Part shown: piece after piece, positions 1 to 11,240 of the stretch
How positions within the stretch are numbered: the first letter of the stretch is position 1
Layout: every line of letters starts with the position of its first letter
Assembly: GCA_963576565.1 (NCBI GenBank)
Contig: OY755047.1
Coordinates: 34,997,851 to 35,061,850, forward strand
Source of the DNA: Aspidapion aeneum
Lineage: Eukaryota; Arthropoda; Insecta; Coleoptera; Brentidae
Reading direction: 5' to 3'
Length of the DNA stretch: 64,000 nt
Notes under the pieces: model-generated
Told to the model about the DNA's origin: nothing
Database searches by the model: none
What the model saw: the letters and a program-made list of their open reading frames with translations, nothing else
Made by a program: the position numbers and the translations under genes

Positions 1-600
1 TGGTTCTCGAATAGACCGTCGTAGAATGTTATGGAATATTCTAGAAATAATTTCTAATTCTTACTTTTAAAATAACTAAGCTACTGTCGAAGTCGGTATT
101 TGTATATCTCTTCTAGTTTTTGAATAGAACGTCGTAGAATGTTATGGAATCTTCTAGAAATTCTTCCTAATTCTTACTTTTGAAATAACTAAACTAATGT
201 CGAAATCGGTATTTGTATATCTCTTCTAGTTTTTGAATAGAACGTCGTAGAATGTTATGGAATCTTCTAGAAATTCTTTTTAGTTCCTACTTTTGAAATT
301 ACTAAGCTAATGTCGAAGTCTCTTTTTGGATATTTCTTCTGGTTTTCGAATAGAGCGTCGTAGAAAGTGATGGAATGTTCTAGAAATTCTTTCTGATTCT
401 TACTTTTAAAATTACTAATCTAATGTCGAAGTCGGTATTTGTATATCTCTTCTAGTTTTTGAATAGAACGTCGTAGAATGTTATAGAATATTCTAGAAAA
501 TCTCTCTAATTATCAATTTTTGGACTGTAAAGTTAATGTCGAAGTCGGTTCTTAAATATCTCGTTTAGTTTTTGAATAAAACAATATCGAACTTCTTCGA
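1..600 (-). repeat. 113-bp tandem repeat in leader of LTR retrotransposon
   Basis: The motif CGTCGTAG recurs at 17, 130, 243, 356 and 469, exactly 113 bp apart, with a decayed sixth unit near 582; the array runs off the left edge. It lies directly downstream (minus-strand sense) of a primer binding site and LTR, so it is the 5' untranslated leader of that element. Every unit, including the decayed sixth, keeps GAAnnTTCnnGAA, three alternating pentamers of the heat-shock-element type. In the gypsy element of Drosophila a comparable leader array binds Su(Hw) as an insulator; any such role here is inference. Confidence 0.85.
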
Positions 601-693
601 ATATTCTGGAAAAATCACTTACTGTTTTTCTGTCCAATTGTCCTATCCGGTGGTACTATGTAAGGGTAGTCTTTGCACTATTTATTTCTTTTA

Positions 694-711
694 GTTCCAC
701 TTCTGACACCA
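694..711 (-). promoter_or_regulatory. primer binding site, tRNA-Leu-like
   Basis: On the minus strand TGGTGTCAGAAGTGGAAC follows the LTR end after two bases. It resembles the tRNA-Leu-type primer site used by many insect gypsy-group elements, with a few differences. It fixes the LTR boundary and the orientation of the element (internal region to the left). Confidence 0.75.
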
Positions 712-713
712 AT

Positions 714-1128
714 TGTTACGGGTTCACAACGACAAATTAAAACTCGCAATTGTTGAAAACGATACGTCAATTTATTTCGACAAATTATGTACAAAAACAC
801 GCACTTAAACTTAGTAATAATTTGCTAATAATTCACTACTATAATCGGTCTATTAACTTCGTGTTAATCTCACGACCACTACAGCACGTTATCTGTGACT
901 GACTGCCTGGTGCGCGACCCCGGCCCTATATATAGGATCGTCCATCTCTCTCGAACTTTCGGGCAGCCTTCGACGTCCGGAAAGTTCCCGCACTACCGCG
1001 ACCGCAAGCCACAGACAACGCAACTAAAACCTAGACTAAGAATACAACCTTAAGATAAATCGACCTAATACTACATTAAACCTAAATAAATTCCAATTAT
1101 AAAATTTAAATAACTTAAATTTGTAACA
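714..1128 (-). repeat. 5' LTR (415 bp) of minus-strand LTR retrotransposon
   Basis: In minus-strand sense the segment begins TGTTAC and ends GTAACA, an inverted terminal pair, and is followed by a primer binding site at 694-711. A TATA-like CTATATATAGG lies about 200 bp in, within a locally GC-richer patch. A decayed relative of the same LTR is at 24890-25266. The other LTR and the coding region would be left of the window, so the target duplication cannot be checked. Confidence 0.8.
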
Positions 1129-1686
1129 ATATCAAGGAATTTATCAACAAAAAAATTACCAGCGTACCTGAAACAATTTACAGGATGATCAGGGGGGCCA
1201 AGACTTTTGACGATGTGTGTATTAAGATAAACAAACACAAAAAATCGCAGAATTCAGTTTTGTTCATTGTAATTGTAAATCGTGGATTTTAGGAATATGT
1301 TGTCTGATGATCATCAAATTTTTTGAATTTAAGTTTCTTGTGGTAATTACAGGATTAAGCAAGACTTTCTAAAAAATTAATTGCCTACAAACTATACAAA
1401 AAATCATACCGTCGAAAGTATGCGGATCAGGCAATAAAATGTCTTCGTGAAATTTACGATCGTGGGCAATACCAAGCCCTATCTCACTTAAATATAAGTT
1501 TTTAGTTTTGACGTCTTAACATATTTTATAATTAAACTAAAATCGCCGTTTGTTTTAAAAACTAGAGGTGCTAATAGAAATAAATGGATTCATGATGGAT
1601 CTGATACCTTCCGAGTCCATTAGCACACTCCAAATAAACTCCACGCTATATCAGCCTTGAAAGCAGTTTTTGTAAATATCTCAGAA
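1129..1686. other. no gene seen
   Basis: Flank of the LTR. The only coding-like stretch is a 42-codon + strand open segment at about 1378-1504 that starts after an in-frame stop and has no ATG. I do not recognise it. Confidence 0.5.
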
Positions 1687-2314
1687 ATGGAAGCTTTTAG
1701 TAATAAGATAAATTATTGAGGAAAACGTGTTTCACTAAATTTAATTTTAAAAGTGTTAGAAACTGTCATTGGCATTAAGGGATTATAGCCAAAATCTAAT
1801 CAGTTCTTTCCAGTATTGTACGCTATTTTACCTGAAACTTTCATGAAAATCGGTTTAGCGGTTTAGGAACTATCGCGTTACTGACAGACATACACACAAA
1901 GAGAAAGAATTCACAACGATATTGTTAAGATAGGTCAAAATGCAACCAAGTCACATATTTTCCGCGTTTTCTAAAAAAATATATAAACATTTCCTCGAAA
2001 ATGGAAGCTTTTAGTAATAACATAAATTATTGAGGAAAACGTGTTTCACTAAATTCAATTTTAAAAGTGTTAGAAACTGTCATTGGCATTAAGGGATTTT
2101 AGCCAAAATCTCATCAGCTCTTTCCAGTATTATACGCTATTTTACCTGAAACTTTCATGAAAATCGGTATAGCGGTTTAGGAGCTATCGCGTTACGGACA
2201 GACATACACACACACAGAAAGAAGTCACAACGATATTGTTAAGATAGGTCAAAATGCAACCAAGTCACACATTTTCCTCGTTTTCTCAACAAAAAAATAT
2301 AAAAATTTCCTCAA
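1687..2314 (+). repeat. 314-bp unit duplicated in tandem
   Basis: Two adjacent copies start at ATGGAAGCTTTTAG (1687 and 2001), 314 bp apart; a stub of a third follows 2300. Each contains GAAAATCGGT, then an ATCGCGTTAC block, then a short ACAGACATACACAC tract. This is the same order of signals (AAAATCGG, then a GCG-rich turn, then a CAGACA tract) seen before the microsatellite of the hairpin-ended family, so the two may be distantly related. Confidence 0.8.
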
Positions 2315-2548
2315 AAATAATTCCTTTGCTAGTCATTGCTCTGCAGGCTTGAAAGGTAAAAATCGTACTTTTATGAAAATTACATACATTTCCAAAACAT
2401 TTAGAATTAGCTCCTAATTCTCTGGCAGCTTTTTTAAATTGATGTACCTTGTATTTTTTTATTGATTAATGACTCGCATATTTGTATGTTTTCTTAAATG
2501 TACACTTTTTAAATGCGAACATATCAAAATTGGTTTAAAAATTAAAAA

Positions 2549-3304
2549 TACTCTGCCAATCTATGGGCACCTAAGCTCACACTAAGTACTGTAGTTATAG
2601 TGTACGTGTGAGCTAATATAACTAAAAACTGAAATATATTTTATTCAACTCCAGACTCAATTACCTTTCGTTTGATACCACACAAGCCATGTTTTGCCTT
2701 AAACTCTAATTGTTAAAATCTACCCCCACCCTTTTTTTTAAAACTAAAATGTATTTTGTTTAACTCCAGACTCATTTACCTTTTGTTTGATATCATACAC
2801 GCCATATTTTCACTTAAACTCTAATTTTTGACACCCACCCCCACCGTTTTTTTTTTAAATAACTTAAAATTTATTTTGTTTAACTCCAGACTTAATTACC
2901 TTTCGTTTGATATCACACACGCCATTTTTTCACATAAACTCTTATTTTTGAAATCTACTCCCACCCTTTTATGTGACTTGCGTTCAGTGGATTTCGTTCA
3001 TTTTTCAATGGGACCACCACGGCCCAAGACTCAGTCTAGGTACCAAATTTCATTTAAGTCGGACAAGCGGTTTTTGAGTTATGCGGGTTGGTCGTTACAG
3101 ACAGACATACAGACAGACAGACATACAGACAGACAAACAGACAGACAGAAAGACAGACAGACAGAGAGCAAGATAAAAAAATTTCAAAATCATCTGAAAC
3201 GCAAAGATATATAAAAATTTTTGAAATCGGAGCAACTTTTTTTTTCTCGAAAAAATTAGGATCACCATAGCTCACACTACTATAGTATAGTAGTTGTGTG
3301 AGCT
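2549..3304 (+). mobile_element. hairpin-ended microsatellite element, copy A
   Basis: Starts TACTCTGCC, followed by a hairpin AGCTCACAC...GTGTGAGCT, three divergent subrepeats of about 115 bp (each ending in a CCCCCACCC-like run), a block with AAAATC/GGACAAGCGG, a short CAGACA tract (about 3099-3170) and a terminal hairpin ending GTGTGAGCT. It has no coding capacity. Boundaries are taken from copy D, where the empty site is known. The structure resembles non-autonomous Helitron/Helentron derivatives (DINE/HINE type), but that class is an inference. Confidence 0.8.
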
Positions 3305-3506
3305 AATACTCTACCTACAACAAAGTTTTAAGTGTTTGTTAGAGTAAAGGGGTAAAATCATCTGGAATTTATCTAAATAGTAGCGATATTAGAAATAAAG
3401 AAAATAAAAAGTGCACCTTTTACTCGTAAAGCCAGAAAAAGGGTTTATTCTTCGAAGGCTAGCTACCACACGCAAGCCACAAACTTTTTACGTCGAAATA
3501 AGATCT

Positions 3507-4039
3507 ATCTGTCTCTATCTATTTAGCCTTCTTCAATCCATCTTTGGACATAGGCCTCCTTCAATATCTTCCACTCTTCTCTGCCTGTCGCCGTGTTTAT
3601 CCATCTACTTCCTCTACTTGTTTTAATTTCCTAAGGTTACACTACATTTGTTCCATCGATCGTCTTTCTCTCTAATATTATGACCGACATATTATATTTC
3701 CATTTTAATTTTGCTACTTCTCTTCCTACTTCTTTTGTTTTGTCTGTTATCCATTCATTCCTTTATCTATATGTTATCTTTACATATACCATTTGTCTTT
3801 CCATTGATCTTTGGGCTATTGTTAACTTATCCATGTTTGATTTTGTAAGTGGACAGGTCTGGGATTCGTAGGTAAGTACAGGAAGGATACATCAGTTATA
3901 CACTTTCGTTTTGAGGTATAGAGGATATCTTTTATTTTGCAATATGTAGCTTAATTTACCGAATGCTGCCCAGGCCAATGTTACTCTTGATTTCAGCTGT
4001 TTGGTTTTTTTTAGTTTAATAATTTGTCCCAGGTATATA
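3507..4039 (-). mobile_element. RTE-like LINE fragment (family B), 3' part
   Basis: Near-identical in order to 53555-53975 and 57770-58300, including the TTTAGCCTTCTTC and GGACATAGGCCTCC blocks. In minus-strand sense these encode the C-terminal tail common to many insect RTE-type LINEs. Many stops and frameshifts. Interrupted by the inverted-repeat element at 4040-5044; the LINE resumes at 5045. Confidence 0.7.
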
Positions 4040-5044
4040 CAGTGTGTCCACGTAAGTTGGCGGCATATGGGCAACTTTTTTATTATTAGCTTTACGAAAA
4101 AAAGTTATTGTTCATAAAAAGTTCTGCATGGTCCAAAACCTAATGCAACCATCAGATGTTAAATTTTTTCAGTCATATTACGAGGTTTGTCAAAAAATGT
4201 GATTTTTGCTCCAGAGTAAAGAACCTTTCTTTTTGATAATATCGAAAATTGTTATAAAGAAAAGATTTTTAGAATTAAAAATAGCTTTCAAATATTCAAC
4301 ATTGTTTATTTACATTAAAAAAAAAAAAATTCTACATTTTCTCTGCGATTACGTTGGAAATTTAAGTTTGCACAATAATGCATAATTAATCTAGGATGCA
4401 CTGGCATTTTTTAAAACTGATAATTAGTAGGCTTTGCGAACTGTCTAAATATCGAAAATTCGAAGAAACGTCAACAATCGTATTTCAAAAAGTGCCACGG
4501 TATAAACACTTTTTTAGGCAGTCCAACAGTGTTTTTCAAAATTTTTAGAGATCCGTATTGTACAGTTTTATGTTTGACAGACGTATTTGTTTGTTACAAA
4601 CTAGTAATTAAGCAACTTAAAGGTTATCAGTGTTCGATAAATATTAAGAGATAATTGTTTTTAAAAGTTTATTTATAATTGTTTAATCAAATTTATAATT
4701 AATAAATGCAATGCATTAATGTGCAAACTTAATCGCAGAGAAAATGAAGAAAAAAATATTTTTTTAACGTAAATAAACAATGTTGAATATTTAAAAGCTA
4801 TTTTTAATTCTAAACATCTTTTCTTTATACCAATTTTCGATATTGTCAAAAAGAAAGGTACTTTACTCTGGAGCAAAAATCACATTTTTTGACAAACCTC
4901 GTAATATGACTGAAAAAATTTAACATCTGATGGTGGCATTTTAGGTTTTGGACCATGCAGAACTTTTTATGAAGAATAACTTTTTTTCGTAAAGCTAATA
5001 ATAAAAAAGTTTCCCATATGCCGCCAACTTACGTGGACACACTG
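4040..5044. mobile_element. non-autonomous TIR element, Tc1/mariner-like
   Basis: Begins CAGTGTGTCCACGTAAG and ends with its reverse complement; the arms stay matched for about 300 bp. It is flanked by TATA on both sides, so the target duplication is TA or TATA. It sits inside a family B LINE whose uninterrupted copies at 54478 and 58318 show the empty site. No transposase reading frame is visible. Confidence 0.8.
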
Positions 5045-5215
5045 TATATTCCTCTAATTGTTCTAATTTCTTTTAGTTTATTTTGATCGTGATATCTTCA
5101 TCTGCGTTTGTTATTATTTTATTTTTATTTTTAGTGTAGTTCATACTCAAGCCTATATTTTTAGCTGCTGTATCCAGTTATCAGCATTTTTATTAGTTCT
5201 TCTTGCTTGTCTGTT
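5045..5215 (-). mobile_element. RTE-like LINE fragment (family B), continuation
   Basis: Continues the LINE interrupted at 4039. It matches 58330-58490, the region of the RT palm just downstream of the YADD motif, then loses similarity near 5215. Confidence 0.65.
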
Positions 5216-5459
5216 AATAAGAACTGCCACCTACTTAAGACATTTGTTTTGTAATATAATATTATAATTGAACATTAATATATTACTGGCACACTTGCAA
5301 AGCAAGAGTTAATTATATAAATAAAACAAACCAGAGCTAAATTTCCAGACTGCCTGGCGCAAAGGTCAGCCATAAGCAAAATATTTAAACAGATGTTGTC
5401 TTTGACCTCATAAGTGTGGGTGTAGGCCTAGGAAATAAAATTGCAGCAATGAACGTATA

Positions 5460-6077
5460 CAGGGTGTCCCAGAACTAATGGTACATAGTTAAATTGTAGA
5501 TTCCCTGGATCAAAATATTACAATTTAGCTATACTTACTTTAGTCCAAAAGTTCGTACTAACCGAGATACCCACATGCTGGTTAGTTTTTGCAAAAATAT
5601 TAATTAGTAGAAAGAATTGAAGAAAGTATCATACATAAATTAGGCATATCACTCACATGCAATAAAAACTTTAAATGCAAAAATCTCAAAAACCGTTGCT
5701 CTGAGCGACTTTAAAGGACTATAAAGGATGGTAAAACTATTATTTTACATAAAAACTGGTATACACCGAGGCACAAAAAATACACTGATTTTAATGCAAT
5801 GTTAGTGGTCCAAGGAACACCCTGTATATTGTACATCAAAATTTTCGACGGAATCGTCTTGCCAATTTTAAAAAAACTTACACGCTTGGGTATGTTTAGC
5901 AAAAATATTAATTGGTAAAAAAGTTATTAAAGAAAATCGAATTGAAAAAATAAAGTTTAACACCCTGTATCTCAGTTAATACAAACTTTTGGACTAAGGT
6001 AAGTATGGCTAAATCGTAATATTTTGACCCAAGGAATCTACAGTTTAACTATGTACCATTAGTTCTGGGACACCCTG
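5460..6077. mobile_element. MITE with CAGGGTGTCCC ends
   Basis: Perfect-looking inverted ends CAGGGTGTCCCAGAACTAAT flanked by TA at 5458-5459 and 6078-6079. The arms remain complementary for about 120 bp (for example the CTTTAGTCCAAAAGT block). Length 618 bp, no open frame. The TA target and terminal sequence fit a Tc1/mariner-derived MITE. Confidence 0.85.
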
Positions 6078-6234
6078 TATAGCTTCGTGTGGGCTAAATC
6101 AAACTTTTGACCAGTACTAGAACTTTATTAAACATTATTTTCAAGGATTTGTTCTATCAAAAATGATATCATTAGCAGTGAAGTTTTCGTTTCAAAAATT
6201 AAACAAGTATTGTTTGTATTCTTCATTCTCTTAA

Positions 6235-7235
6235 CCCGGCGTTGGTACACCTGGGTATGACATACCAACAGAACATGAATTCGCAGCGCTTCAAGCTTGC
6301 CCCTCCACCTACTCTCAAGCAACACTTGTTCTAATCGCGGACCACTAAAAAAAACGGGTTTAGTATCAATCTGCCTCTGGAGTTAAGAGTTAAACTTGCG
6401 TCGGGTATGTGATACCCGGGTGTACCAGCCGCGTAACATTTTTTCTAGCAAGTTCCCAAGCTAAAGTATTGCATTGGCGAAAACGAAAGTTTTTTGAAGC
6501 TGCGTTTATAATGCAGAATAAAGAAGTTTTTAGTCAACCAAGCACGGATATACCAAACATATGGAAACCAGGCGTCTTAGGATAACAAAAAGGGGGGGGG
6601 GGGGCGTCACACCTGAGTGCACACCAAGTAGTATAAGTAGTAGCCTATAGACTAGCTAGATTGTTTAGTTTACACTTGAAAACGACTAGAGATACTTACT
6701 AACCGCAAAATCGTGTTTAAAATAAATAAAGACAATGGAAGTCCGAAAAGTTGTTTCTATTTAAAAAGTATTTTTTAGTTCTAAGTAAGAATTTCTTTGT
6801 TTTTTTTATATAAAAGAACGCCCCTGGAAACAAAACAAAGAATTTTTTTATATAAAAGAACGCCCCTGGATTTTCCTGTTTGAAAATAGTCAGTCAAATA
6901 TTTTTTTATTTTTCCGATTTTCTTATGTATTATCGTCGAATTAAAATAAATTTAGGTTCTAAATTACTTTTAGCATTTTTTACGCTATTTTAAAAAAATA
7001 TAGTTTTAATTTTTAGAAAAATGCCCTTGTTATATAAAAATGCATTTTAGTATCTAACGCTACATGACTAATGTTATATTTTTTTTTCAACGGCAAAAAG
7101 GTTCAAAAAATTAAAACACAGCCATTATATTAAAATTTTATGTCTACTGTTAACTTTAAATGCGAAACTGTAAGTGGATATGTCATACCCGGGTGTACCA
7201 TCCATGTTAGGAAAAATAGGTGTACCAACGCCGGG
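6235..7235. mobile_element. piggyBac-like non-autonomous element
   Basis: TTAA (6231-6234) is followed by CCCGGCGTTGGTACACC, and the other end is its complement ending GGG before TTAA (7236-7239). TTAA duplication with CCC/GGG ends is diagnostic of piggyBac. A subterminal motif GTATGTGATACCCGGGTGTACCA-type repeats at about 6255, 6403 and 7180. No transposase remains; a Penelope fragment (6468-6752) is nested inside. Confidence 0.85.
6468..6752 (+). mobile_element. Penelope-like element 3' fragment
   Basis: Matches, in opposite orientation, 13065-13372, which lies downstream of a Penelope-type RT remnant. Contains a G-tract followed by CGTCACACCTGA and, at about 6675-6710, a hairpin segment ending in CTAACCGCAAAATCG followed by AAATAAATAAAGAC. 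This is a decayed version of the terminal hammerhead-like motif of Penelope elements. Confidence 0.65.
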
Positions 7236-7239
7236 TTAA

Positions 7240-8464
7240 ATTACCCCTTTTTATTTATCTTTTTTTATTCTATAAATAACATAAAAGAAATCTTCTTTTT
7301 TTATTGGTTTTCGAGATAGGACCTCTTAAATTAATGTAACTTAGTAACCTTTAAACTACATATTACATCCTCGAATCGAAAGTAAGTGTGACGGCAACTG
7401 CATAACCGCTTGAGAATTATCTTGAATTAAAAGTTGCCGCCTGGAGCGACTACACCTCTACTCCACCCATTACGACGGCTCTGCATTGTAGGGCTTGCAA
7501 GAAATAGTAAACATAGGTCCAACTTCACTTAATAGTAGATTTATGGGTCACTCCCGCAGTGACACAAGTTAACGAATTCATTCGTTAAAATTTTAAGCTG
7601 CGAAAGCTAGCATGTCGGCGAAATGTCAAAAAGCCTTGGTAAGCTTGCAGAGTCGACAACGTCCGTACATGCATTTAAATCCGGAAAGGTTTACATTTTG
7701 AAATGTAGATTTTCTGGAACATTAAAGTGTCAATTGCACACAAATGTACAGGGTGTTAATTTAAAATCTCTTCACACACATTTTTGATTATTAAAGTTTT
7801 AAAAAAAACCGATTCTACCGACTCTTTTTCGCAGCTTAAGGGATTTCTTATTTCGTTAAAATATAATTAGAGTAAGAAACCTTCTACACGGTAAAAAATT
7901 TGTCTACAATGAAAACACTTACTTTTCTTAAATAAATTGTTTTACCTTATGTTGCGCAATTTGAATTAAATGCAGTCTCGCTCAGCTTATCTGATGTAAC
8001 TCTAGAAAAACTAATAACATTAAATATATTTATTTTGAATTTCAGTAAAATATTAAGTATTTTTTTTATTTTTCAACAATATAAAAGTGTAGTTACCCGG
8101 TTCATGCACCAAGGTCTTGAATTACATCCATAATGATGAGTTTAATGGACCATTAGTTCCTTTAAAAAAAAATCCTGGCAAATAGGCATTAGTTGCTCGA
8201 ATTTTTAATTGTGCCTTTGGCCTTTATAATAATCTTTCCTAAGAATAAACATCTGATAACTTAATTTATTATACCACAAATATTTACAGCTCATATTTAA
8301 ATTTCTTATCAAATTTTTTTTTGTTCTCCTAACTCATGAAAAATCTTTTATAGTCACCACAGAATATTAAACAGATACTACTTAAAATTAAAATAAAAAA
8401 TTGTAAAAACTGAAATAAGTAAATAATTAAATTAAAAAAATACACATATAGCAAATTATAACTT
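7240..8464. other. no gene seen
   Basis: AT-rich, no convincing open frame. A single TACAGGGTGTTAATTT end at about 7750 looks like one terminus of another mariner-type MITE, but I could not find its partner. Confidence 0.5.
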
Positions 8465-8965
8465 ATTTGTCAGAATTCAACAGGTAAAACTAGGGGTCAA
8501 GAAATGTGGTGGCAAATATTCATCGTTAAAAAGATACTACTACTATGTCGGTTTAGAACGTTTTTCTACATTGTCCGACGCCTTTTCTCCACCTCTTCGA
8601 TCCTGACAGTCATCTACTGTTTTTTGAACTCATTGATCTTTGGATTGACTGTTGCCATTCTCGTCTAAGACGCCCTCTTTTTCTGCGCCCTATTGGTTGC
8701 CATTCTAGGACCTGCTTTGGTAATCTTTCGCCGTTCATCCGTTGATTGATTAATGTATAAGTCTATTCCATATAACAGCATGCTTTTCGCCATTGTTTCA
8801 TATATTATGTTAAATTTTACATTCTTTTTTATATCCCTGCTCCATAAAATACTGTTAAGACATTCAATCACCTTTTTTGCTTTTACTATTCTTTTTTCCA
8901 GTTTTTTACAGTCTGTTCTTGTCTTGTCCATTGCATGGACATATTGTTTATCCATTGTCTAGTTC
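8465..8965 (-). mobile_element. LINE fragment (family A), C-terminal part
   Basis: The minus-strand frame around 8665-8955 reads DKTRTDCKKLEKRIVKAKK... ECLNSILW...FNIIYETMAKSMLLYG. This is the region downstream of the RT domain in a common insect non-LTR element (family consensus of the type GVTFDKTGT, then KSLLYGAE). The final CTACTATGTCGGTTTAGAACG block matches, inverted, 20455-20480. Truncated at both ends and frameshifted. Confidence 0.65.
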
Positions 8966-9248
8966 TAACTCACTTGATTCGTTTCCATAACATAAGTACT
9001 GTCTCTTGTACACTTTCACTGTTAACCCCCACTTTGGAATACTTCCGCTAACTTACTCATCATATACTCCATGTGTTCTTTATCAATTTAAAAGTTTTTT
9101 TTTTTTTAAGAAGTTTTACTTTCAACCACTTTAATGAGTCACTTATGCGACACCCTGTAAATTTTATGGTTTGTCGCTTGTCAATATTCTGTTTCAATCA
9201 GTTAATAACTCAATTGACATTCAATGTCAAACACAGTATTTTCAAAAC

Positions 9249-9599
9249 ATGGTTCGCAAAAAAAAATTAATAACTAAAGAAGTCTCTACTCAAACTTCAG
9301 ACGGTGAGCCTATGGTATTCTTGCATAAGCTACGAGATAGCTACTTGACAAGTTTGGGCTTAGGGCTAAAACCAACTGAAACCTCAGAGTGCGCAAAAAA
9401 TTCTACGAGTTTAAGCATTCAAAATCCCTCAGAATTACATCGACCAGACCCAGAGAAGCCTTTAGGTAAAATACCCAAAGATTACGATGGTTTTTCTAAG
9501 CCCATTTGCAACAACTCAAAGGCTAGTTCCACCATCGCTGAATTAGATCATCTTACGAGTACAAGTAAGAGAAAGGGAAATGTTTCTCCCAAGAAAAAG
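9249..9599 (+). CDS. candidate host gene, exon 1 (unrecognised protein)
   Basis: An ATG at 9249 in good context (A at -3, G at +4) opens 117 codons ending exactly at AAG before GTAACG (9600), a plausible splice donor. The protein starts MVRKKKLITKEVSTQTS, is polar and lysine/serine-rich, and ends SPKKK; no domain is recognised. The exon ends in phase 0 and exon 2 at 11241 begins in phase 0 without an internal stop. That agreement, together with sober codon content in an otherwise stop-ridden region, is the main reason to call a gene. Read-through past the donor adds a further stretch to 9806 with no support. The assumed intron contains an inverted-repeat element (10060-10735). Alternatives: an upstream exon, or a decayed pseudogene. 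Confidence 0.45.
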
Positions 9600-10059
9600 G
9601 TAACGGTTAAGTTTGGAAATTGCTATGGCGATTCTTATGATATTACATTATATAGAGTACGACGCCTACTTTGTCATGTGCTTTCAACCTCTGCAGAAAA
9701 AAAAATCTCTGTGACTGTGTTAAAAGTGCAGTTTTTCAGGAATTTTGGACTTTCGTTAACAGTGAGGGAAAAAATTGCCAAAAATGCATGTTTAACACCG
9801 TGTTAACGAATTTTTTCTCAAGGCGCTGGAAGCAATGCAGTCGTACAACCCAAGCGACTTTGTTCCTTCGTGCTCGCTGTATGAAAAAAAACGACATAGA
9901 GTATCATTCAAACGAAGTAAAATTTTTGAAGATCCTCAGAGTTTTTGTCTAAAATCACTGTCATTATCTTTTTTTAAAACGGAATTTATATTTATTTATA
10001 CGCTGTCATTTTTATCAAACCTTTTCTAGATAAAAAACGTAAAATTTAGTACTCTTAAA

Positions 10060-10735
10060 TTAAAAATCAAAAAAGTTTTCGTGGCTAAGTGGGTTTTATA
10101 AGAATTTTTTTGGTTCTCTCGTATTTTTTATTAAATTAATGGACACCTAATAAGTGTTAACAGTTAACTGTTTCCTCCTTATCGGACTGTTCAGAATATT
10201 GCTTTTGCACGGTTTTGTCTGTCGTCTTACGTTTCTAGTGAGAAAACAAAATCATGTACTCCGCAAGGAGCGCCATCTACCGGCATACAAGAGAAAGTAA
10301 AACAGCAGCAGGCCAGTAAAACTGCTGTATCATCGATCGATTAAAAAAAAATCACGTGACTTACGACACACATGGTGGGTTGATCTGACCTAATAGACAA
10401 TCTGTGTCATAGGTCACGTGATGGATTCTCTTTTTCAATCGATATTTTCATCGATCGATAATATAGCAGTTTTAGTCGACTGCTGCTGTTTTAGTTTCTC
10501 TCGTATTTCGGTAGCTGGCGCCCCTTGCGGAGTAAATGATTTTGTTTTCTCACTAGAAACGTAAGGTGACAGACAAAACCGTGTACTTAACTTAGCAAAG
10601 GTGTCACATTGACCAAGCAGTGTTCTAAAGAGCCCGATAAGGGCGAAACAGTCAACACTGATTAGGAAAAAATATGAGAGAAACAAAAAAAACCTTATTT
10701 TTACCAGCTTAGCCACGAAAAGTTTTTTAGAAATA
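10060..10735. mobile_element. palindromic inverted-repeat element in the candidate intron
   Basis: Two arms of about 310-340 bp read as reverse complements around a short centre near 10380: TTTTCGTGGCTAAG at the left pairs with CTTAGCCACGAAAA at the right. GAGAAAACAAAATCAT, TGCTGCTG and ATCACGTGA blocks are mirrored in the same order. No coding capacity. Transcribed through, it would make a long hairpin. Ends are uncertain by about 10 bp and no target duplication was identified. Confidence 0.8.
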
Positions 10736-11240
10736 AAAGTTTTGTAAAATAGGTAAAAGAACGCACACTTTATTTGAATATCAACAAAAGGATCACGCAC
10801 TTTTCGCATGTCACTTTATGTTATAATAAGTTTTTTTTATAATAAACATGATAGCGTACAGGTATAAATTAGCTCTCTTAAATGAAAAACATTTTTTTGA
10901 TCTGTTGGCTGTAAACTGGACTACCATATTTAAAAAATAGTACGTTTCTGCAGCTTATGATTTTTTTCTTAAAGACAGATTGATCAATGTATAAAACAGA
11001 TGCAATTCTATATTAAGTGTGTTTTATGGCTCGCCTTGTCAAAAGTGCGCGCAATCTTGACAAATATTAAAATATTGTTTATAAACTGTCTTAAAAAAAA
11101 TTAAAAAGATTGTGGTTTTTTTCAATTTAAATGCCTAGCCTATTTTATGGCCTTCCTGTAGGTAGTTTAAATATGTAATTGAATGTCTAAGTTAGTTTAG
11201 ACCTGATACCCTTTATAGGTATTATTATGTATTTTTTAAG

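Noticed and set aside
9671..10029. Further coding frames right of exon 1
   Set aside because: Overlapping short frames with no shared content, beyond the likely splice donor.
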